Positions 17,868 to 27,554 are shown, counted from the stretch's first letter. The stretch is 64,000 nt of DNA from Rhodoferax koreense (GCF_001955695.1 NZ_CP019236.1:2480001-2544000), one strand, 5' to 3'. Notes: generated from the letters alone by a model not told the origin. Translations and numbers: made by a program.

Positions 17868-18779
17868 ATGAATCCTCAAGAACTCAAATCCATCATGGGC
17901 TCCGGCCTGCTGTCCTTCCCCATCACCGACTTCGACGAACAGGGCGAATTCCGTCCGAAGACCTACATCGAACGCCTGGAATGGCTGGCGCCCTACGGCG
18001 CGAGCGCGCTGTTCGCCGCCGGCGGCACGGGCGAATACTTCTCGCTGGCCGGCGCGGAATACAGCCAGGTCATCAAGACCGCCGTGGACACCTGCCGCGG
18101 CAAGGTGCCGATCATTGCCGGCGCCGGCGGCCCGACCCGCACCGCCATCGCCCACGCGCAGGAAGCCGAGCGCCTGGGCGCCCACGGCATCCTGCTGCTG
18201 CCGCACTACCTGACCGAAGCCGGCCAGGAAGGCCTGATCGAGCACGTGGCACAGGTCTGCAAGAGCGTGAAGTTCGGCGTCATCGTCTACAACCGTGACC
18301 GCACCAAGCTCACGCCCAACTCCCTGGCCATCCTGGCCGAGCGCTGCCCCAACCTGGTCGGCTTCAAGGACGGCGTGGGCAACATCGAGACCATGTCCTC
18401 CATCTTCATGAAGATGGGCGACCGCTTCGCCTACCTGGGCGGCCTGCCCACGGCCGAGGTCTATGCCGCCGCCTACAAGGCGCTGGGCACGCCGGTGTAT
18501 TCGTCGGCCGTGTTCAACTTCATCCCGAAGACCGCGATGGACTTCTACAAGGCCGTGGCCGCCGACGACCTGCCGACGCAGCACAAGCTGCTCAAGGAAT
18601 TCTTCATGCCTTACCTCAACATCCGCAACCGCGTCGAAGGCTACGGCGTGAGCATCATCAAGGCCGGCGCGAAGATCGTCGGCCATGATGGCGGCCCGGT
18701 GCGCGCGCCGTTGACCGACCTCAAGCCCAACGAGATGGAAGAACTGGCCGCGCTGATCAAGAAGCTCGGCCCGCAGTAA
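17868..18779 (+). CDS. kdgD: 5-keto-4-deoxyglucarate dehydratase/decarboxylase
   Basis: A 303-residue class I aldolase-fold (DapA) enzyme that converts 5-keto-4-deoxy-D-glucarate to 2-oxoglutarate semialdehyde, CO2 and water. The Schiff-base lysine is in [10 protein letters not shown], the tyrosine in VIVYNRDR and the opening motif is [12 protein letters not shown]. Length and these blocks are typical of KdgD. It follows the Bug gene by 80 bp and feeds the dehydrogenase encoded next. Confidence 0.93.
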   Translation: MNPQELKSIMGSGLLSFPITDFDEQGEFRPKTYIERLEWLAPYGASALFAAGGTGEYFSLAGAEYSQVIKTAVDTCRGKVPIIAGAGGPTRTAIAHAQEAERLGAHGILLLPHYLTEAGQEGLIEHVAQVCKSVKFGVIVYNRDRTKLTPNSLAILAERCPNLVGFKDGVGNIETMSSIFMKMGDRFAYLGGLPTAEVYAAAYKALGTPVYSSAVFNFIPKTAMDFYKAVAADDLPTQHKLLKEFFMPYLNIRNRVEGYGVSIIKAGAKIVGHDGGPVRAPLTDLKPNEMEELAALIKKLGPQ

Positions 18780-18804
18780 GCGCAGGGCTGACCGCTCGCC
18801 GATG

Positions 18805-18838
18805 CGTCCCCGCCAGCCCTTTGGGGAGGGCGGGGACG
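18805..18838 (+). promoter_or_regulatory. Hairpin between kdgD and the semialdehyde dehydrogenase gene
   Basis: A perfect 10-bp stem (CGTCCCCGCC/GGCGGGGACG) with a 14-base loop and no T-run. It could stabilise or attenuate the operon transcript rather than end it, since the next gene completes the same pathway. Confidence 0.6.
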
Positions 18839-18907
18839 AAGGCGTTTGATGGTTGCGCTACCATCGCTTCACTTCCCGTGCCTTCCCCCCAACCAGGACA
18901 CCCCAAC

Positions 18908-20350
18908 ATGACCACGCAAAAATTCGACAACCTGATCAACGGCGAATGGGTTGCCGGCGCCAAGTACGCGCCCAACGTCAATCCCTCGAACCTGGCCGAC
19001 GTGATCGGCGACTACACCCAGGCCGACGCGGCCCAGCTCGACGCCGCCGTGGCCGCCGCGCGTGCTGCGTTCCCCGCCTGGTCTACCGGCAACATCCAGG
19101 CGCGCCACGACGCGCTGGACAAGATCGGCACCGAAATCCTGGCGCGCCGCGAAGAGCTCGGCACGCTGCTGGCCCGGGAAGAAGGCAAGACCAAGCCCGA
19201 AGGCATTGGCGAAGTCACGCGCGCCGGCAACATCTTCAAGTTCTTCGCCGGCGAATGCCTGCGCCTGACCGGTGAAGTCGTGCCTTCGGTGCGCTCGGGC
19301 GTCACGGTCGAGATCACGCGCGAACCCGTGGGTGTGATCGGCCTGATCACGCCGTGGAACTTCCCCATCGCCATTCCCTCGTGGAAGATCGCCCCGGCCC
19401 TGGCCTACGGCAACTGCGTGGTGTTGAAGCCCGCCGACCTCGTGCCCGGATGCGCCTGGGCGCTGGCCGACATCATCAGCCGCAGCGGCATTCCCGCGGG
19501 CGTGTTCAACCTGGTGATGGGCCGCGGCTCGGTGATCGGCGACCCGCTGGTCAACCACCCCGGCATCGACGCCATCAGCTTCACCGGCTCGCAAAGCGTG
19601 GGCGCACGCATCGCCCAGCAATGCGCGGTGAACCTGAAGAAGGTGCAGCTCGAGATGGGCGGCAAGAACCCGCAGATCATCCTGGACGACGCCGACCTGA
19701 AGCAGGCCGTGGAGCTCAGCGTGCAGAGCGCGTTCTTCTCGACCGGCCAGCGCTGCACGGCCTCGAGCCGCCTGATCGTCACCGACGGCATCTACGCCCA
19801 GTTCGTCGAAGCCGTGAAGGCCCGCATGGCCACGCTGAAGATCGGCGACGCGCTGGCCGCCGGCATCGACATCGGCCCGGTGTCCTCGCTGTCGCAGCTT
19901 GAGCAGGATCTGGACTACGTGGCCATCGGCCAGAAGGAAGGCGCCACGCTGGTGGCCGGCGGCGACCGCCTGAAGCTCGCCACCGACGGTTTCTACATGC
20001 AGCCCGCGCTGCTGACCGACACCACCGCCGAGATGCGCATCAACCGCGAGGAGGTGTTCGGCCCCGTGGCCAGCATCATCCGCGTGAAGGGTTACGAAGA
20101 GGCGCTGGCCGAGTCGAACAACACGCCGTTCGGCCTGTCCGCCGGCATCGCCACCACCAGCCTCAAGTACGCGGCCCACTTCAAGCGCCACAGCCAGGCC
20201 GGCATGGTGATGGTCAACCTGCCGACCGCCGGCGTGGACTACCACGTGCCGTTCGGCGGCCGCAAGGGCTCGAGCTTCGGCTCGCGCGAGCAGGGCCGTT
20301 ATGCGCAGGAGTTCTTCACCACGGTGAAGACGGCCTACGTCGGCGCCTGA
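18908..20350 (+). CDS. 2-oxoglutarate semialdehyde dehydrogenase (KGSADH)
   Basis: A 480-residue aldehyde dehydrogenase that oxidises 2-oxoglutarate semialdehyde to 2-oxoglutarate, the last step of uronate and pentonate oxidation. The NAD-site block TPWNFPIAIPSWKIAPAL, the catalytic glutamate in LEMGGKNP and the catalytic cysteine in TGQRCTASSR are all present. MTTQKFD at 18908 has an AGGA site and fits family length; an in-frame upstream start at 18821 would read through the hairpin. It may also serve the pentonate branch at 57-60 kb. Confidence 0.92.
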   Translation: MTTQKFDNLINGEWVAGAKYAPNVNPSNLADVIGDYTQADAAQLDAAVAAARAAFPAWSTGNIQARHDALDKIGTEILARREELGTLLAREEGKTKPEGIGEVTRAGNIFKFFAGECLRLTGEVVPSVRSGVTVEITREPVGVIGLITPWNFPIAIPSWKIAPALAYGNCVVLKPADLVPGCAWALADIISRSGIPAGVFNLVMGRGSVIGDPLVNHPGIDAISFTGSQSVGARIAQQCAVNLKKVQLEMGGKNPQIILDDADLKQAVELSVQSAFFSTGQRCTASSRLIVTDGIYAQFVEAVKARMATLKIGDALAAGIDIGPVSSLSQLEQDLDYVAIGQKEGATLVAGGDRLKLATDGFYMQPALLTDTTAEMRINREEVFGPVASIIRVKGYEEALAESNNTPFGLSAGIATTSLKYAAHFKRHSQAGMVMVNLPTAGVDYHVPFGGRKGSSFGSREQGRYAQEFFTTVKTAYVGA

Positions 20351-20362
20351 TGCCGAGATGGC

Positions 20363-20395
20363 GAGGTCCCGCGCGGCGGCCTGCCGCCGGGCCTC
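20363..20395 (+). terminator. Possible terminator of the uronate operon
   Basis: CGGCGG-CCTG-CCGCCG with an outer GAGG/CCTC pairing, 13 bp after the KGSADH stop. There is no clear T-run, so Rho-independent function is uncertain. Confidence 0.5.
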
Positions 20396-20643
20396 GTTAC
20401 AATTCGGCGCATGACCTTGTGTAGCCGCAGCCATCCGGACCTTGCCTGCGGCACAGGCAGGGTGGCGCGCTTCCAAAGCTTTACGCTCGCCCGCATCGCG
20501 CGGGACGCCTGCAGCCGGCAGTCTGGCTGCTCCCGCCTGACGCCGCCTTAAAAAGAGCACGAACGCCGCTTTTCCTGGGCATGGAAAGTGCCATGACCCG
20601 TACGTTCACGCTTTTTCAAGCGCCCTGCAGGGCTCGCTTTCCC
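20396..20643 (+). other. Structured leader in front of the SulP gene
   Basis: About 250 bp between the operon end and the sulP start. It holds several short hairpins, for example TGCCTG/CAGGCA and CAGCC/GGCTG, and a TTAAAAAGAG stretch. No reading frame here is convincing and I recognise no named RNA family. It may simply be a long 5' untranslated region. Confidence 0.35.
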
Positions 20644-22095
20644 ATGTCCAAACATCTGCATTTCTTTCGGGCCCAATGGGCGCCGAGCATTCCGCGCGAA
20701 CTCATGGCCGGCGCCGTGGCCACCTTCGCCCTCATCCCCGAAGTCATCGCCTTTTCTTTCGTCGCCGGGGTCGACCCAGCCGTGGGGCTGTTTGCGTCCT
20801 TCGTCATCAGCATCGTGATCGCCTTCGCCGGAGGAAGGCCGGCCATGGTTTCGGCCGCGGCAGGCTCGGTCGCCTTGGTGGCGGCGCCACTGGTGCAGGC
20901 GCACGGCGTGCCGTATCTGTTCGCGGCCGGTTTGCTGGCGGGCGCGATGCAGATCCTGTTCGGTTGGCTCAAGCTCGGCGTTCTGCTGCGCTTCGTGTCG
21001 GGCTCGGTGCGCACCGGCTTCGTCAACGCGCTGGCGATCCTGATTTTCTCCGCACAGATGCCGCACCTCATCGGGGCCAACGGCGCCACCTGGGTGATGG
21101 TCGCGCTGGGGCTGGTGGTCATCTATGGACTGCCTCGGATCACCACCGCCGTGCCTTCGCCCCTGGTCTGCATCGTGGTGCTGACGCTCGTGGGCCGGTG
21201 GTTGCAACTGCCGTTGAAGACGGTGGCCGACCTGGGCTTGCTGCCCGATGCCTTGCCGGCTTTCGCCTTGCCGTCCGTTCCGTTTTCGATGGAAACGCTG
21301 CGGCTCGTCGCGCTTCCGGCCTTTGCCATTGCGATGGTCGGGCTGCTCGAGTCGCTGATGACGGCCAGCGTGGTGGACGAACTGACCGACACACCCAGCG
21401 CCAAGAACCGGGAGTGCAGCGGCCTCGGCCTGGCCAATGTCGCGGCCAGCCTGTTCGGCGGCATCGCCGGCTGCGGCATGATCGGCCAGACCGTGAGCAA
21501 TGTGCGCTACGGCGGCCGAGGCCGGTTGTCGACCCTGTTCGCGGGCGCTTTCCTGCTGGTGCTGATGGTGCTGCTGAAGCCCTGGGTGGCGCAGGTGCCG
21601 GTGGCCGCGCTGGTGGCGATCATGGTGATGGTGTCTGCATCGACCCTGGATTGGGGCTCCGCCAGGGCGATGCTGCGGCACCCCAAGCTTTCCAGCCTGG
21701 TCATGCTGGCCACCGTCGCCGTGACGGTCGCGACGGACAACCTGGCCGCCGGTGTGGCCGTCGGCGTCGTGCTCAGCGGGGTGTTCTTCACGTTCAAGGT
21801 CTCACGACTGCTGACCGTCACGCGGACGGGGGATGAAACGCTGACCTACCGGATTTCAGGACAGGTCTTCTTTGCTTCCGCGGACCTGCTGGTCGACGCT
21901 TTCGACGTGCGTGAGGTGGAGGGCAGGCTTGTCACCATCGACCTGAGCCAGGCGCATTTCTGGGACATCACCGCGGTCACGGCGCTGGACAAGATCTGCC
22001 AGCGGCTGCGCAAACATGGCAGCAAGGTGGAGGTTCTCGGCATGAATGACCACAGCCGCGCACTGGTGTCGAAACTGGACCTCGGAATCGAGTGA
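20644..22095 (+). CDS. SulP family anion transporter with STAS domain
   Basis: A 483-residue inner-membrane protein of the SulP/SLC26 family. About 12 helices (for example VATFALIPEVIAFSFVAGV and SGSVRTGFVNALAIL) are followed by a C-terminal STAS domain from about residue 390 (ISGQVFFASADLLVDAF ... VTIDLSQAHFWDITAV). Substrates in the family include sulfate, bicarbonate, C4-dicarboxylates and molybdate. MSKHLHFF at 20644 is chosen; starts at 20581 and 20593 give an atypical extension. No sulfur or carboxylate genes adjoin it, so the anion is open. Confidence 0.88.
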   Translation: MSKHLHFFRAQWAPSIPRELMAGAVATFALIPEVIAFSFVAGVDPAVGLFASFVISIVIAFAGGRPAMVSAAAGSVALVAAPLVQAHGVPYLFAAGLLAGAMQILFGWLKLGVLLRFVSGSVRTGFVNALAILIFSAQMPHLIGANGATWVMVALGLVVIYGLPRITTAVPSPLVCIVVLTLVGRWLQLPLKTVADLGLLPDALPAFALPSVPFSMETLRLVALPAFAIAMVGLLESLMTASVVDELTDTPSAKNRECSGLGLANVAASLFGGIAGCGMIGQTVSNVRYGGRGRLSTLFAGAFLLVLMVLLKPWVAQVPVAALVAIMVMVSASTLDWGSARAMLRHPKLSSLVMLATVAVTVATDNLAAGVAVGVVLSGVFFTFKVSRLLTVTRTGDETLTYRISGQVFFASADLLVDAFDVREVEGRLVTIDLSQAHFWDITAVTALDKICQRLRKHGSKVEVLGMNDHSRALVSKLDLGIE

Positions 22096-22160
22096 AAGAT
22101 TCTTAAAGAAATCGGCAGTTTGCGCAGGTACTGCCTGCGTGATGAGCTATGAAATGCGTA

Positions 22161-22189
22161 GCAACGGCGGCTTGGGCGACCGCCGTTGC
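22161..22189. terminator. Bidirectional hairpin between the convergent sulP and porin genes
   Basis: A perfect 10-bp stem GCAACGGCGG/CCGCCGTTGC with a 9-base loop, 22 bp from the porin stop. A smaller hairpin CGCAGG/CCTGCG lies at 22123-22139. Both fit shared termination, although T-runs are missing. Confidence 0.65.
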
Positions 22190-22210
22190 CAATGACGCGA
22201 AGGCCCGCCT

Positions 22211-23239
22211 CTAGAACATCACGCGCAGCGCCGCTTCGGCGCCATTGCCGGCGTTGTCGACAGTGGTTGCGCCGCTGGCGGAATAGCGCTTCTGCCGTTC
22301 ACGCACCAGCGAGAGGTTGATCGACGTCAGCTTGCTCAGGTACCAGGCATAGCCGACGGAAAAGCGCCGGGAGTCCTGGTCGCCCGAGGCGTCGCCGGTG
22401 GCCTTGCGGTTGGTGTCGTCCATCACGCGGTACGACGTGCGGAACTCTCCCGGCCCCAGGGGCACGCGCGCGCCCGCCGTCCAGACTACCTCGGAGCCGG
22501 TGTGGGCCGTGTTCACGCCGCTGGAGCGCGCGTAGGTGCCGACGAACTTCACCACGCCGAAGTCGTAGAAGCCGCCCAGGGTGTGGGTCTTGATGGCGCT
22601 GAAGATCGTCGGGATCGTGGTGTCCTGTTCCTTCTGGTAGGAATAGGCCAGCGACAGCGGCCCGTCGGCATAGACCAGATGGCCACCGACGCCGTTGGCC
22701 GAGACGCCTTCGCCGAAGCGCTTGATCACACCGGCATGGAAGCCGCCCACGGTGGGCGTCGTGTAGTAGACCGAGTTGTTCCACTGGTTCGCCGAGCGCG
22801 CGCCGCGCGTACCCATCGAGGCGTAGCTGTCGCCGATGAAGGCCTCGTAGCGCCCGGCCGTGCCGATGCCGTACTGCGGCGAGTGCAGGCGGCCCATCTT
22901 CACTTCGCCCCAGTCCTTGCTGGCCAGGCCGACCCAGGACTTGTCCTTGAAGAAGGCCGCCTGGTCGGTGATGGCGCCGGTGTCGGCGTTGAAGCGTGCC
23001 TCCATCATGAAGAAGGCGCTGAGCCCGCTGCCCAGGTCTTCCCGTCCGGAAAGGTTGAGCCGGCCGTTCGAGCTTTCGGCAACCTGGTTGCTGCTGTCGG
23101 TGCCTTTCGCCAGGTCGGTTGGCGCGTGCAGCAGGCCGAGGTCGACCCGGCCCGACAGCGTCAACGAGGACTGGGCGAGTGCGCTGGTGGCCAGCAGCAC
23201 CGCAGAAGCCGGCAGGAACGCGGTTTTGAGTCTTTTCAT
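22211..23239 (-). CDS. Outer-membrane general porin (Porin_4 type)
   Basis: A 342-residue 16-strand-type porin of beta-proteobacteria. It has a signal peptide ending near SALAQS, starts SSLTLSGRVDLGL, carries the loop-region pattern GSGLSAFFMMEARFN and the strand WVGLASKDWGEVKMGRLHSP, and ends with the C-terminal phenylalanine (RVMF) needed for BAM recognition. It lies directly after kdgF on the same strand at the edge of the pectin locus, so it may act like KdgM as the entry pore for oligogalacturonides. That role is inferred from position only. Confidence 0.9.
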   Translation of the reverse strand: MKRLKTAFLPASAVLLATSALAQSSLTLSGRVDLGLLHAPTDLAKGTDSSNQVAESSNGRLNLSGREDLGSGLSAFFMMEARFNADTGAITDQAAFFKDKSWVGLASKDWGEVKMGRLHSPQYGIGTAGRYEAFIGDSYASMGTRGARSANQWNNSVYYTTPTVGGFHAGVIKRFGEGVSANGVGGHLVYADGPLSLAYSYQKEQDTTIPTIFSAIKTHTLGGFYDFGVVKFVGTYARSSGVNTAHTGSEVVWTAGARVPLGPGEFRTSYRVMDDTNRKATGDASGDQDSRRFSVGYAWYLSKLTSINLSLVRERQKRYSASGATTVDNAGNGAEAALRVMF

Positions 23240-23474
23240 CGTGTCTCCAGTGGGGCGCACGAAGGCCCGCTCGTGCGGTGCCTTCGACGCGGGTGCTCCA
23301 GCGGCCACCTCGATGGCATGGCGAGGCCGGAGCAAAGGGTTGAGGGAAACGCTGCGAAGGGCGTGCAGAAACAGGCTGGGCGCACGGCAGGTGCGTCAGC
23401 AGCACCCGGCGGCGGGCAACGCCGTCAGGGATCGGGGGCAGGGCGCAACCGCGGTGCGGCCGCACCCTGGGGGG

Positions 23475-23807
23475 TCAAAGGTAGTCGTCGCGGCGCGGAG
23501 AGAACTGGTCGAGCAGCGTGCTGCCGGCCTCGAGCGCGATCACGCCATGCGTGTGGTGCCGCGGGGCGAGAAAGGCGTCACCCGCGCGCAGCGTGCGTTT
23601 GACACCGGCCACCTCGACCTCGAACGCGCCGGCCACCACGTAGGCGATCTGGTCATGCGCGTCGTGGGCATGGGGTACGCCGACCGCATGGCGATCGAAC
23701 TGCACCAGCACGGACATCAGGTGCGGCGTGTGGCCAACGATCTTGCGGCGGATGCCGCCGCCCAGTTCGGTCCAGGGCGTGGCGGCGTCATCGTAATAGG
23801 TGCTCAT
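23475..23807 (-). CDS. kdgF: Unsaturated uronate linearising cupin KdgF
   Basis: A 110-residue single cupin domain with the metal-site motif PHAHDAHDQIAYV and second motif HHTHGVIALE, ending LDQFSPRRDDYL. KdgF opens the ring of 4,5-unsaturated galacturonate to 5-keto-4-deoxyuronate, the substrate of KduI. Length and motifs match KdgF of enterobacteria. GGGGGAGA precedes the ATG at 23807. It is divergent from kduI, with a KdgR-box between them, and is followed by the porin gene. Confidence 0.9.
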   Translation of the reverse strand: MSTYYDDAATPWTELGGGIRRKIVGHTPHLMSVLVQFDRHAVGVPHAHDAHDQIAYVVAGAFEVEVAGVKRTLRAGDAFLAPRHHTHGVIALEAGSTLLDQFSPRRDDYL

Positions 23808-23907
23808 GGTCTCCCCCTTCGTGCACAAAAAATGTAGCTTGTTGTTTCGTATTCAAAAAATCGGTTTGGAACCTGGTTTTTGTGTACTATATCGCCTAAC
23901 CTAAATA

Positions 23908-23926
23908 AATGAAACGACGGTTCATT
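23908..23926. promoter_or_regulatory. KdgR-box between kdgF and kduI
   Basis: AATGAAAC-GAC-GGTTCATT, a 19-bp palindrome with one mismatch. It matches the enterobacterial KdgR consensus (AATGAAAC, three bases, GTTTCATT). It is about 100 bp from both divergent starts in an AT-rich region, and a kdgR orthologue lies at 32700. One box could control both arms. Confidence 0.82.
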
Positions 23927-24010
23927 AATTTGTGTTGCTAATTTTAAGTATGCGTGCGGCCACGTCGTATACGAAAGACAGACCAGAGATCCATCATCAA
24001 CAGGAGACCC

Positions 24011-24847
24011 ATGGAAATCCGCCAACCCATCCACAGCGACCATGCGCGAACGCTGGACACCGCCGGCTTGCGCCAGCAGTTCCTGGTCGAAGGCATCTTC
24101 GTGCCCGACACCGTTACGCTGACCTACAGCCACATCGACCGGATCATCGTCGGCGGCGTCATGCCGGTGTCCAAACCGGTGACCTTCGCCACCGCGCTCG
24201 GCCGGCACACCGGAACCGACTTTTTCCTGCAGCGGCGCGAGCTGGGCCTGATCAACATCGGCGGCGACGCCGTGGTGCGGGTCGATGGCCGGCGTTTCGA
24301 GGTGGCGGCGCGCGAGGCGCTGTACATCGGCCAGGGTGCCAAGGAGATCGAGTTCCTCAGCGTGGATGCCACCCAGCCGGCCAAGCTCTACTTCAACTCG
24401 GCGCCCGCGCACACCGCCTATCCGCACAGGAAGATCACGCTGGCCGAAGCCTCGCCCGAGACCCTCGGCGACGCCCGCAGCAGCAACCGCCGCACGATCC
24501 ACAAGTTCATCGTGCCCGACGTGCTGCCCACCTGTCAGTTGCTGATGGGCATGACCCAGCTCGAGGAGGGCAGCCTGTGGAACACCATGCCCTGTCACAC
24601 GCATGAGCGGCGCATGGAGGTGTACTTCTATTTCGGCATGGACACCAACGGCGTGGTGTTCCACATGATGGGCCAGCCGCAGGAGACCCGCCACATCGTG
24701 GTGCGCAACGAGCAGGCCGTGATCAGTCCGAGTTGGTCGCTGCACTCGGGCGTGGGCACGCAGGCCTACACGTTCATCTGGGGCATGGTGGGCGAGAACC
24801 AGGTCTTCAAGGACATGGACCACGTACCGATGACGGCGCTGCGCTGA
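24011..24847 (+). CDS. kduI: 5-keto-4-deoxyuronate isomerase
   Basis: A 278-residue double-cupin enzyme that converts 5-keto-4-deoxyuronate to 2,5-diketo-3-deoxygluconate. The zinc motif [13 protein letters not shown] (H-x-H-x4-E) lies near residue 197 and the family opening is [15 protein letters not shown]. The size equals that of E. coli KduI (278). CAGGAGACCC precedes the ATG. It is the first gene of a kduI-kduD-togMNAB-ogl-pel run. Confidence 0.95.
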   Translation: MEIRQPIHSDHARTLDTAGLRQQFLVEGIFVPDTVTLTYSHIDRIIVGGVMPVSKPVTFATALGRHTGTDFFLQRRELGLINIGGDAVVRVDGRRFEVAAREALYIGQGAKEIEFLSVDATQPAKLYFNSAPAHTAYPHRKITLAEASPETLGDARSSNRRTIHKFIVPDVLPTCQLLMGMTQLEEGSLWNTMPCHTHERRMEVYFYFGMDTNGVVFHMMGQPQETRHIVVRNEQAVISPSWSLHSGVGTQAYTFIWGMVGENQVFKDMDHVPMTALR

Positions 24848-24879
24848 CAGGCCCCCCACCAGGCAAGGAAATCACCTTC

Positions 24880-25641
24880 ATGATCCTCGATCAATTCAAT
24901 CTCGGCGGCAAGGTCGCCATCGTCACCGGTTGCGACACGGGCCTCGGCCAGGGCATGGCGCGGGCGCTCGCCCAGGCCGGCGCCGACATCGTCGGCGTCA
25001 ACGTGGTGGAGCCCGCCGAAACCATCCGGCAGGTGCAGGCGCTCGGCCGCAACTTCCTCGACCTGCGCGCCAACCTCGCCGACACCGGCTGCATCGAAGG
25101 CCTGGTGAAGAAGGCCGTCTCCGTCTCCGGGCAGATCGACATCCTGGTCAACAACGCCGGCATCATCCGCCGCGAGGATGCGCTGAAGTTCAGCGAGAAG
25201 GACTGGGACGACGTGATGAGCATCAACGCCAAGGCGGTGTTCTTCTTCTCGCAGGCCGTGGCGCGCCAGTTCGTCGCGCAGGGCACGGGCGGCAAGATCA
25301 TCAACGTGGCCTCGATGCTGTCGTTCCAGGGGGGCGTGCGGGTGCCGTCGTACACGGCCTCCAAGAGCGCGGTGGTCGGCGTGACTCGCCTGATGGCCAA
25401 CGAGTGGGCGGCGCGCGGCATCAACGTCAACGCGATCGCGCCGGGGTACATGGCGACCAACAACACCGCCGCGTTGCGTGCCGACGAGGGCCGCAATTCT
25501 TCGATCCTGGAGCGCATTCCCGCAGGCCGCTGGGGTACGCCGGAAGATCTGGGTGGCCCGGTGGTGTTCCTCGCCTCCAGCGCGTCCGACTACGTCAACG
25601 GCTACACCGTGGCTGTCGACGGCGGCTGGCTCGCCCGCTAG
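24880..25641 (+). CDS. kduD: 2-keto-3-deoxygluconate dehydrogenase (2-deoxy-D-gluconate 3-dehydrogenase)
   Basis: A 253-residue SDR that reduces 2,5-diketo-3-deoxygluconate to 2-keto-3-deoxygluconate. It shows TGCDTGLGQGMA, NNAGIIRRED, serine in NVASMLSFQGG and YTASK. Length and these blocks match KduD. It follows kduI by 32 bp. The kinase and aldolase needed to use its product are not in the window. Confidence 0.94.
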   Translation: MILDQFNLGGKVAIVTGCDTGLGQGMARALAQAGADIVGVNVVEPAETIRQVQALGRNFLDLRANLADTGCIEGLVKKAVSVSGQIDILVNNAGIIRREDALKFSEKDWDDVMSINAKAVFFFSQAVARQFVAQGTGGKIINVASMLSFQGGVRVPSYTASKSAVVGVTRLMANEWAARGINVNAIAPGYMATNNTAALRADEGRNSSILERIPAGRWGTPEDLGGPVVFLASSASDYVNGYTVAVDGGWLAR

Positions 25642-25764
25642 GGCGCACGGCCTCCAGAACGAAAAAACCAGGCGCGCTTGGGCGCCGGAGACAACCTGTC
25701 CGCGCCTGTGTGCGGGCAGGCATCCCATGCCGGGCCCCACGCCCGTTTCACCGGAGTTCCTCGC

Positions 25765-26646
25765 ATGTACGAGAACAAGAAGATCGGCTTCATATTCGTG
25801 CTTCCCTTTTTCCTGGGAGTGCTCGGCTTCAAGCTATTTCCCTTCGTCATGAGCCTGGCCCTGAGCCTGACCCAGTACGACATCATCAACCCGCCCGAAT
25901 ACATCGGCCTGGAAAACTACAAGGAGTTGGTGGCCGACCCGCTGTTCCACAAGTCGCTCAGCGTGACGCTGGCCTTCGTGGCGCTGACCGTGCCGCTGCG
26001 CCTGGCGTTTGCGCTGTTCATTGCCCACGTGCTGAACTTCAAGCTGCGCGGCATCAACTTCTTCCGCTCGGCGTATTACCTGCCGTCCATCCTGGGCGGC
26101 TCGATCGCGGTGTCGGTGCTGTGGCGCTTCATCTTCTCGCAGAACGGCCTGGTGAACATGGCGCTGTCGCGGATCGGCATCGAGCCGATCCAGTGGCTGG
26201 CCGACGAGCACTACGCGATGTGGACCATCGTGCTGCTCAACGTCTGGCAGTTCGGCTCGGCGATGGTGATCTTTCTCGCGGCGCTGCAGAACGTGCCGAC
26301 CTCGCTGTACGAGGCGGCCGAGATCGACGGCGCCTCGAAATGGCAGCAGTTCCTGCGCATCACGATCCCGCTGATCACGCCGGTGATCTTCTTCAACCTG
26401 ATCATGCAGACGGTGAACGCCTTCCAGGAATTCAACGGTCCCTACATGGTCACCGAGGGCGGCCCGCTGCATTCCACCTATCTGCTGTCGCTCTACATCT
26501 ACGACCAGAGCTTCCGCTTCTTCAACCTGGGCTACGGCAGCGCGCTGTCGTGGGTGATGTTCGCGATGGTGGTGTCGCTGAGCGCGATCTCCTTCTGGAG
26601 CTCGAAGTACTGGGTTTTCTATTCCGGCGAAAAGGACAAGAAATGA
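25765..26646 (+). CDS. togM: Oligogalacturonide ABC transporter permease TogM
   Basis: A 293-residue MalF-type permease with six predicted helices and the EAA loop EAAEIDGASKWQQFLRITIPLI. It starts MYENKKIGFIFVLPFF. Gene order M-N-A-B, next to kdu genes and ogl, is that of Dickeya togMNAB, which imports oligogalacturonides. Its stop overlaps togN by four bases. Confidence 0.9.
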   Translation: MYENKKIGFIFVLPFFLGVLGFKLFPFVMSLALSLTQYDIINPPEYIGLENYKELVADPLFHKSLSVTLAFVALTVPLRLAFALFIAHVLNFKLRGINFFRSAYYLPSILGGSIAVSVLWRFIFSQNGLVNMALSRIGIEPIQWLADEHYAMWTIVLLNVWQFGSAMVIFLAALQNVPTSLYEAAEIDGASKWQQFLRITIPLITPVIFFNLIMQTVNAFQEFNGPYMVTEGGPLHSTYLLSLYIYDQSFRFFNLGYGSALSWVMFAMVVSLSAISFWSSKYWVFYSGEKDKK

Positions 26647-27542
26647 GCGCGATCCTGAATACCGCGGGCGCCGTGGTGTCCGACCACGAGGCACGCCGGA
26701 CCGTTCGCCGCGAACGCATCAACGCGGCCATCCGCTACGTGCTGTTGGGCGCGGTGTTCCTGGTGATGCTGTACCCGATGCTGTGGCTGGTGGGCTCGTC
26801 CTTCAAGTCGAACTCCGAGATCTTCACCGAGATCGGCTTCTGGCCTTCGAAGTTCAACCTCGGCTCCTATGCCAAGGGCTGGAAGACCACGTCGGAGTAC
26901 ACCTTCGCCACCTACTTCCTGAACTCCTTCGCCATCATCATTCCGCGCATCATCGTCACCGTGATCTCCTGCGTGTTGGTGGCCTACGCCTTCGCGCGCT
27001 TCGAGTTCCATGGCAAGAAGATCCTGTTCGGCATCATGGTCGGCACGATGATGCTGCCCACCATCATCCTGCGGCTGCCGCAGTACCTGATGTTCAAGGA
27101 GCTCGGCTGGCTCGATACCTACCTGCCGCTGATCGTGCCCTCGGCCTTCGCCACCGACACCTTCTTCGTGTTCCTGCTGGTGCAGTTCCTGCGCGGCATA
27201 CCACGCGACATGGAGGAGGCCGCGCAGATCGACGGCTGCAACCCGGTGCAGTTGCTCTGGTACATCATCGTGCCGCTGCTCAAGCCCGCCATCATCTCGG
27301 TGGTCGTGTTCCAGTTCATCTGGACCATGAACGACTTCATGGGGCCCCTCATCTACCTCTCGTCAGTGGAGAAATACCCGGTCTCCCTTGCCTTGAAGAT
27401 GAGCATCGGCGCCACCGAGGAAGTCGAATGGGCCAGCGTCATCGCCATCTCGGTGGTCGCGCTCGTGCCTTCCATCGTCGTGTTTTTCCTGGCCCAGCGC
27501 CATTTCATCGAGGGTGCCTCTTCCAGCGGCATCAAAGGTTAA
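26643..27542 (+). CDS. togN: Oligogalacturonide ABC transporter permease TogN
   Basis: A 299-residue MalG-type permease with six helices, a 30-residue cytoplasmic N-terminus and the EAA loop EEAAQIDGCNPVQLLWYIIVPLL. It pairs with TogM. ATGA overlap with togM and a 12-bp gap to togA indicate one transcript. Confidence 0.9.
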   Translation: MSAILNTAGAVVSDHEARRTVRRERINAAIRYVLLGAVFLVMLYPMLWLVGSSFKSNSEIFTEIGFWPSKFNLGSYAKGWKTTSEYTFATYFLNSFAIIIPRIIVTVISCVLVAYAFARFEFHGKKILFGIMVGTMMLPTIILRLPQYLMFKELGWLDTYLPLIVPSAFATDTFFVFLLVQFLRGIPRDMEEAAQIDGCNPVQLLWYIIVPLLKPAIISVVVFQFIWTMNDFMGPLIYLSSVEKYPVSLALKMSIGATEEVEWASVIAISVVALVPSIVVFFLAQRHFIEGASSSGIKG

Positions 27543-27554
27543 TCGGAGACAAGA

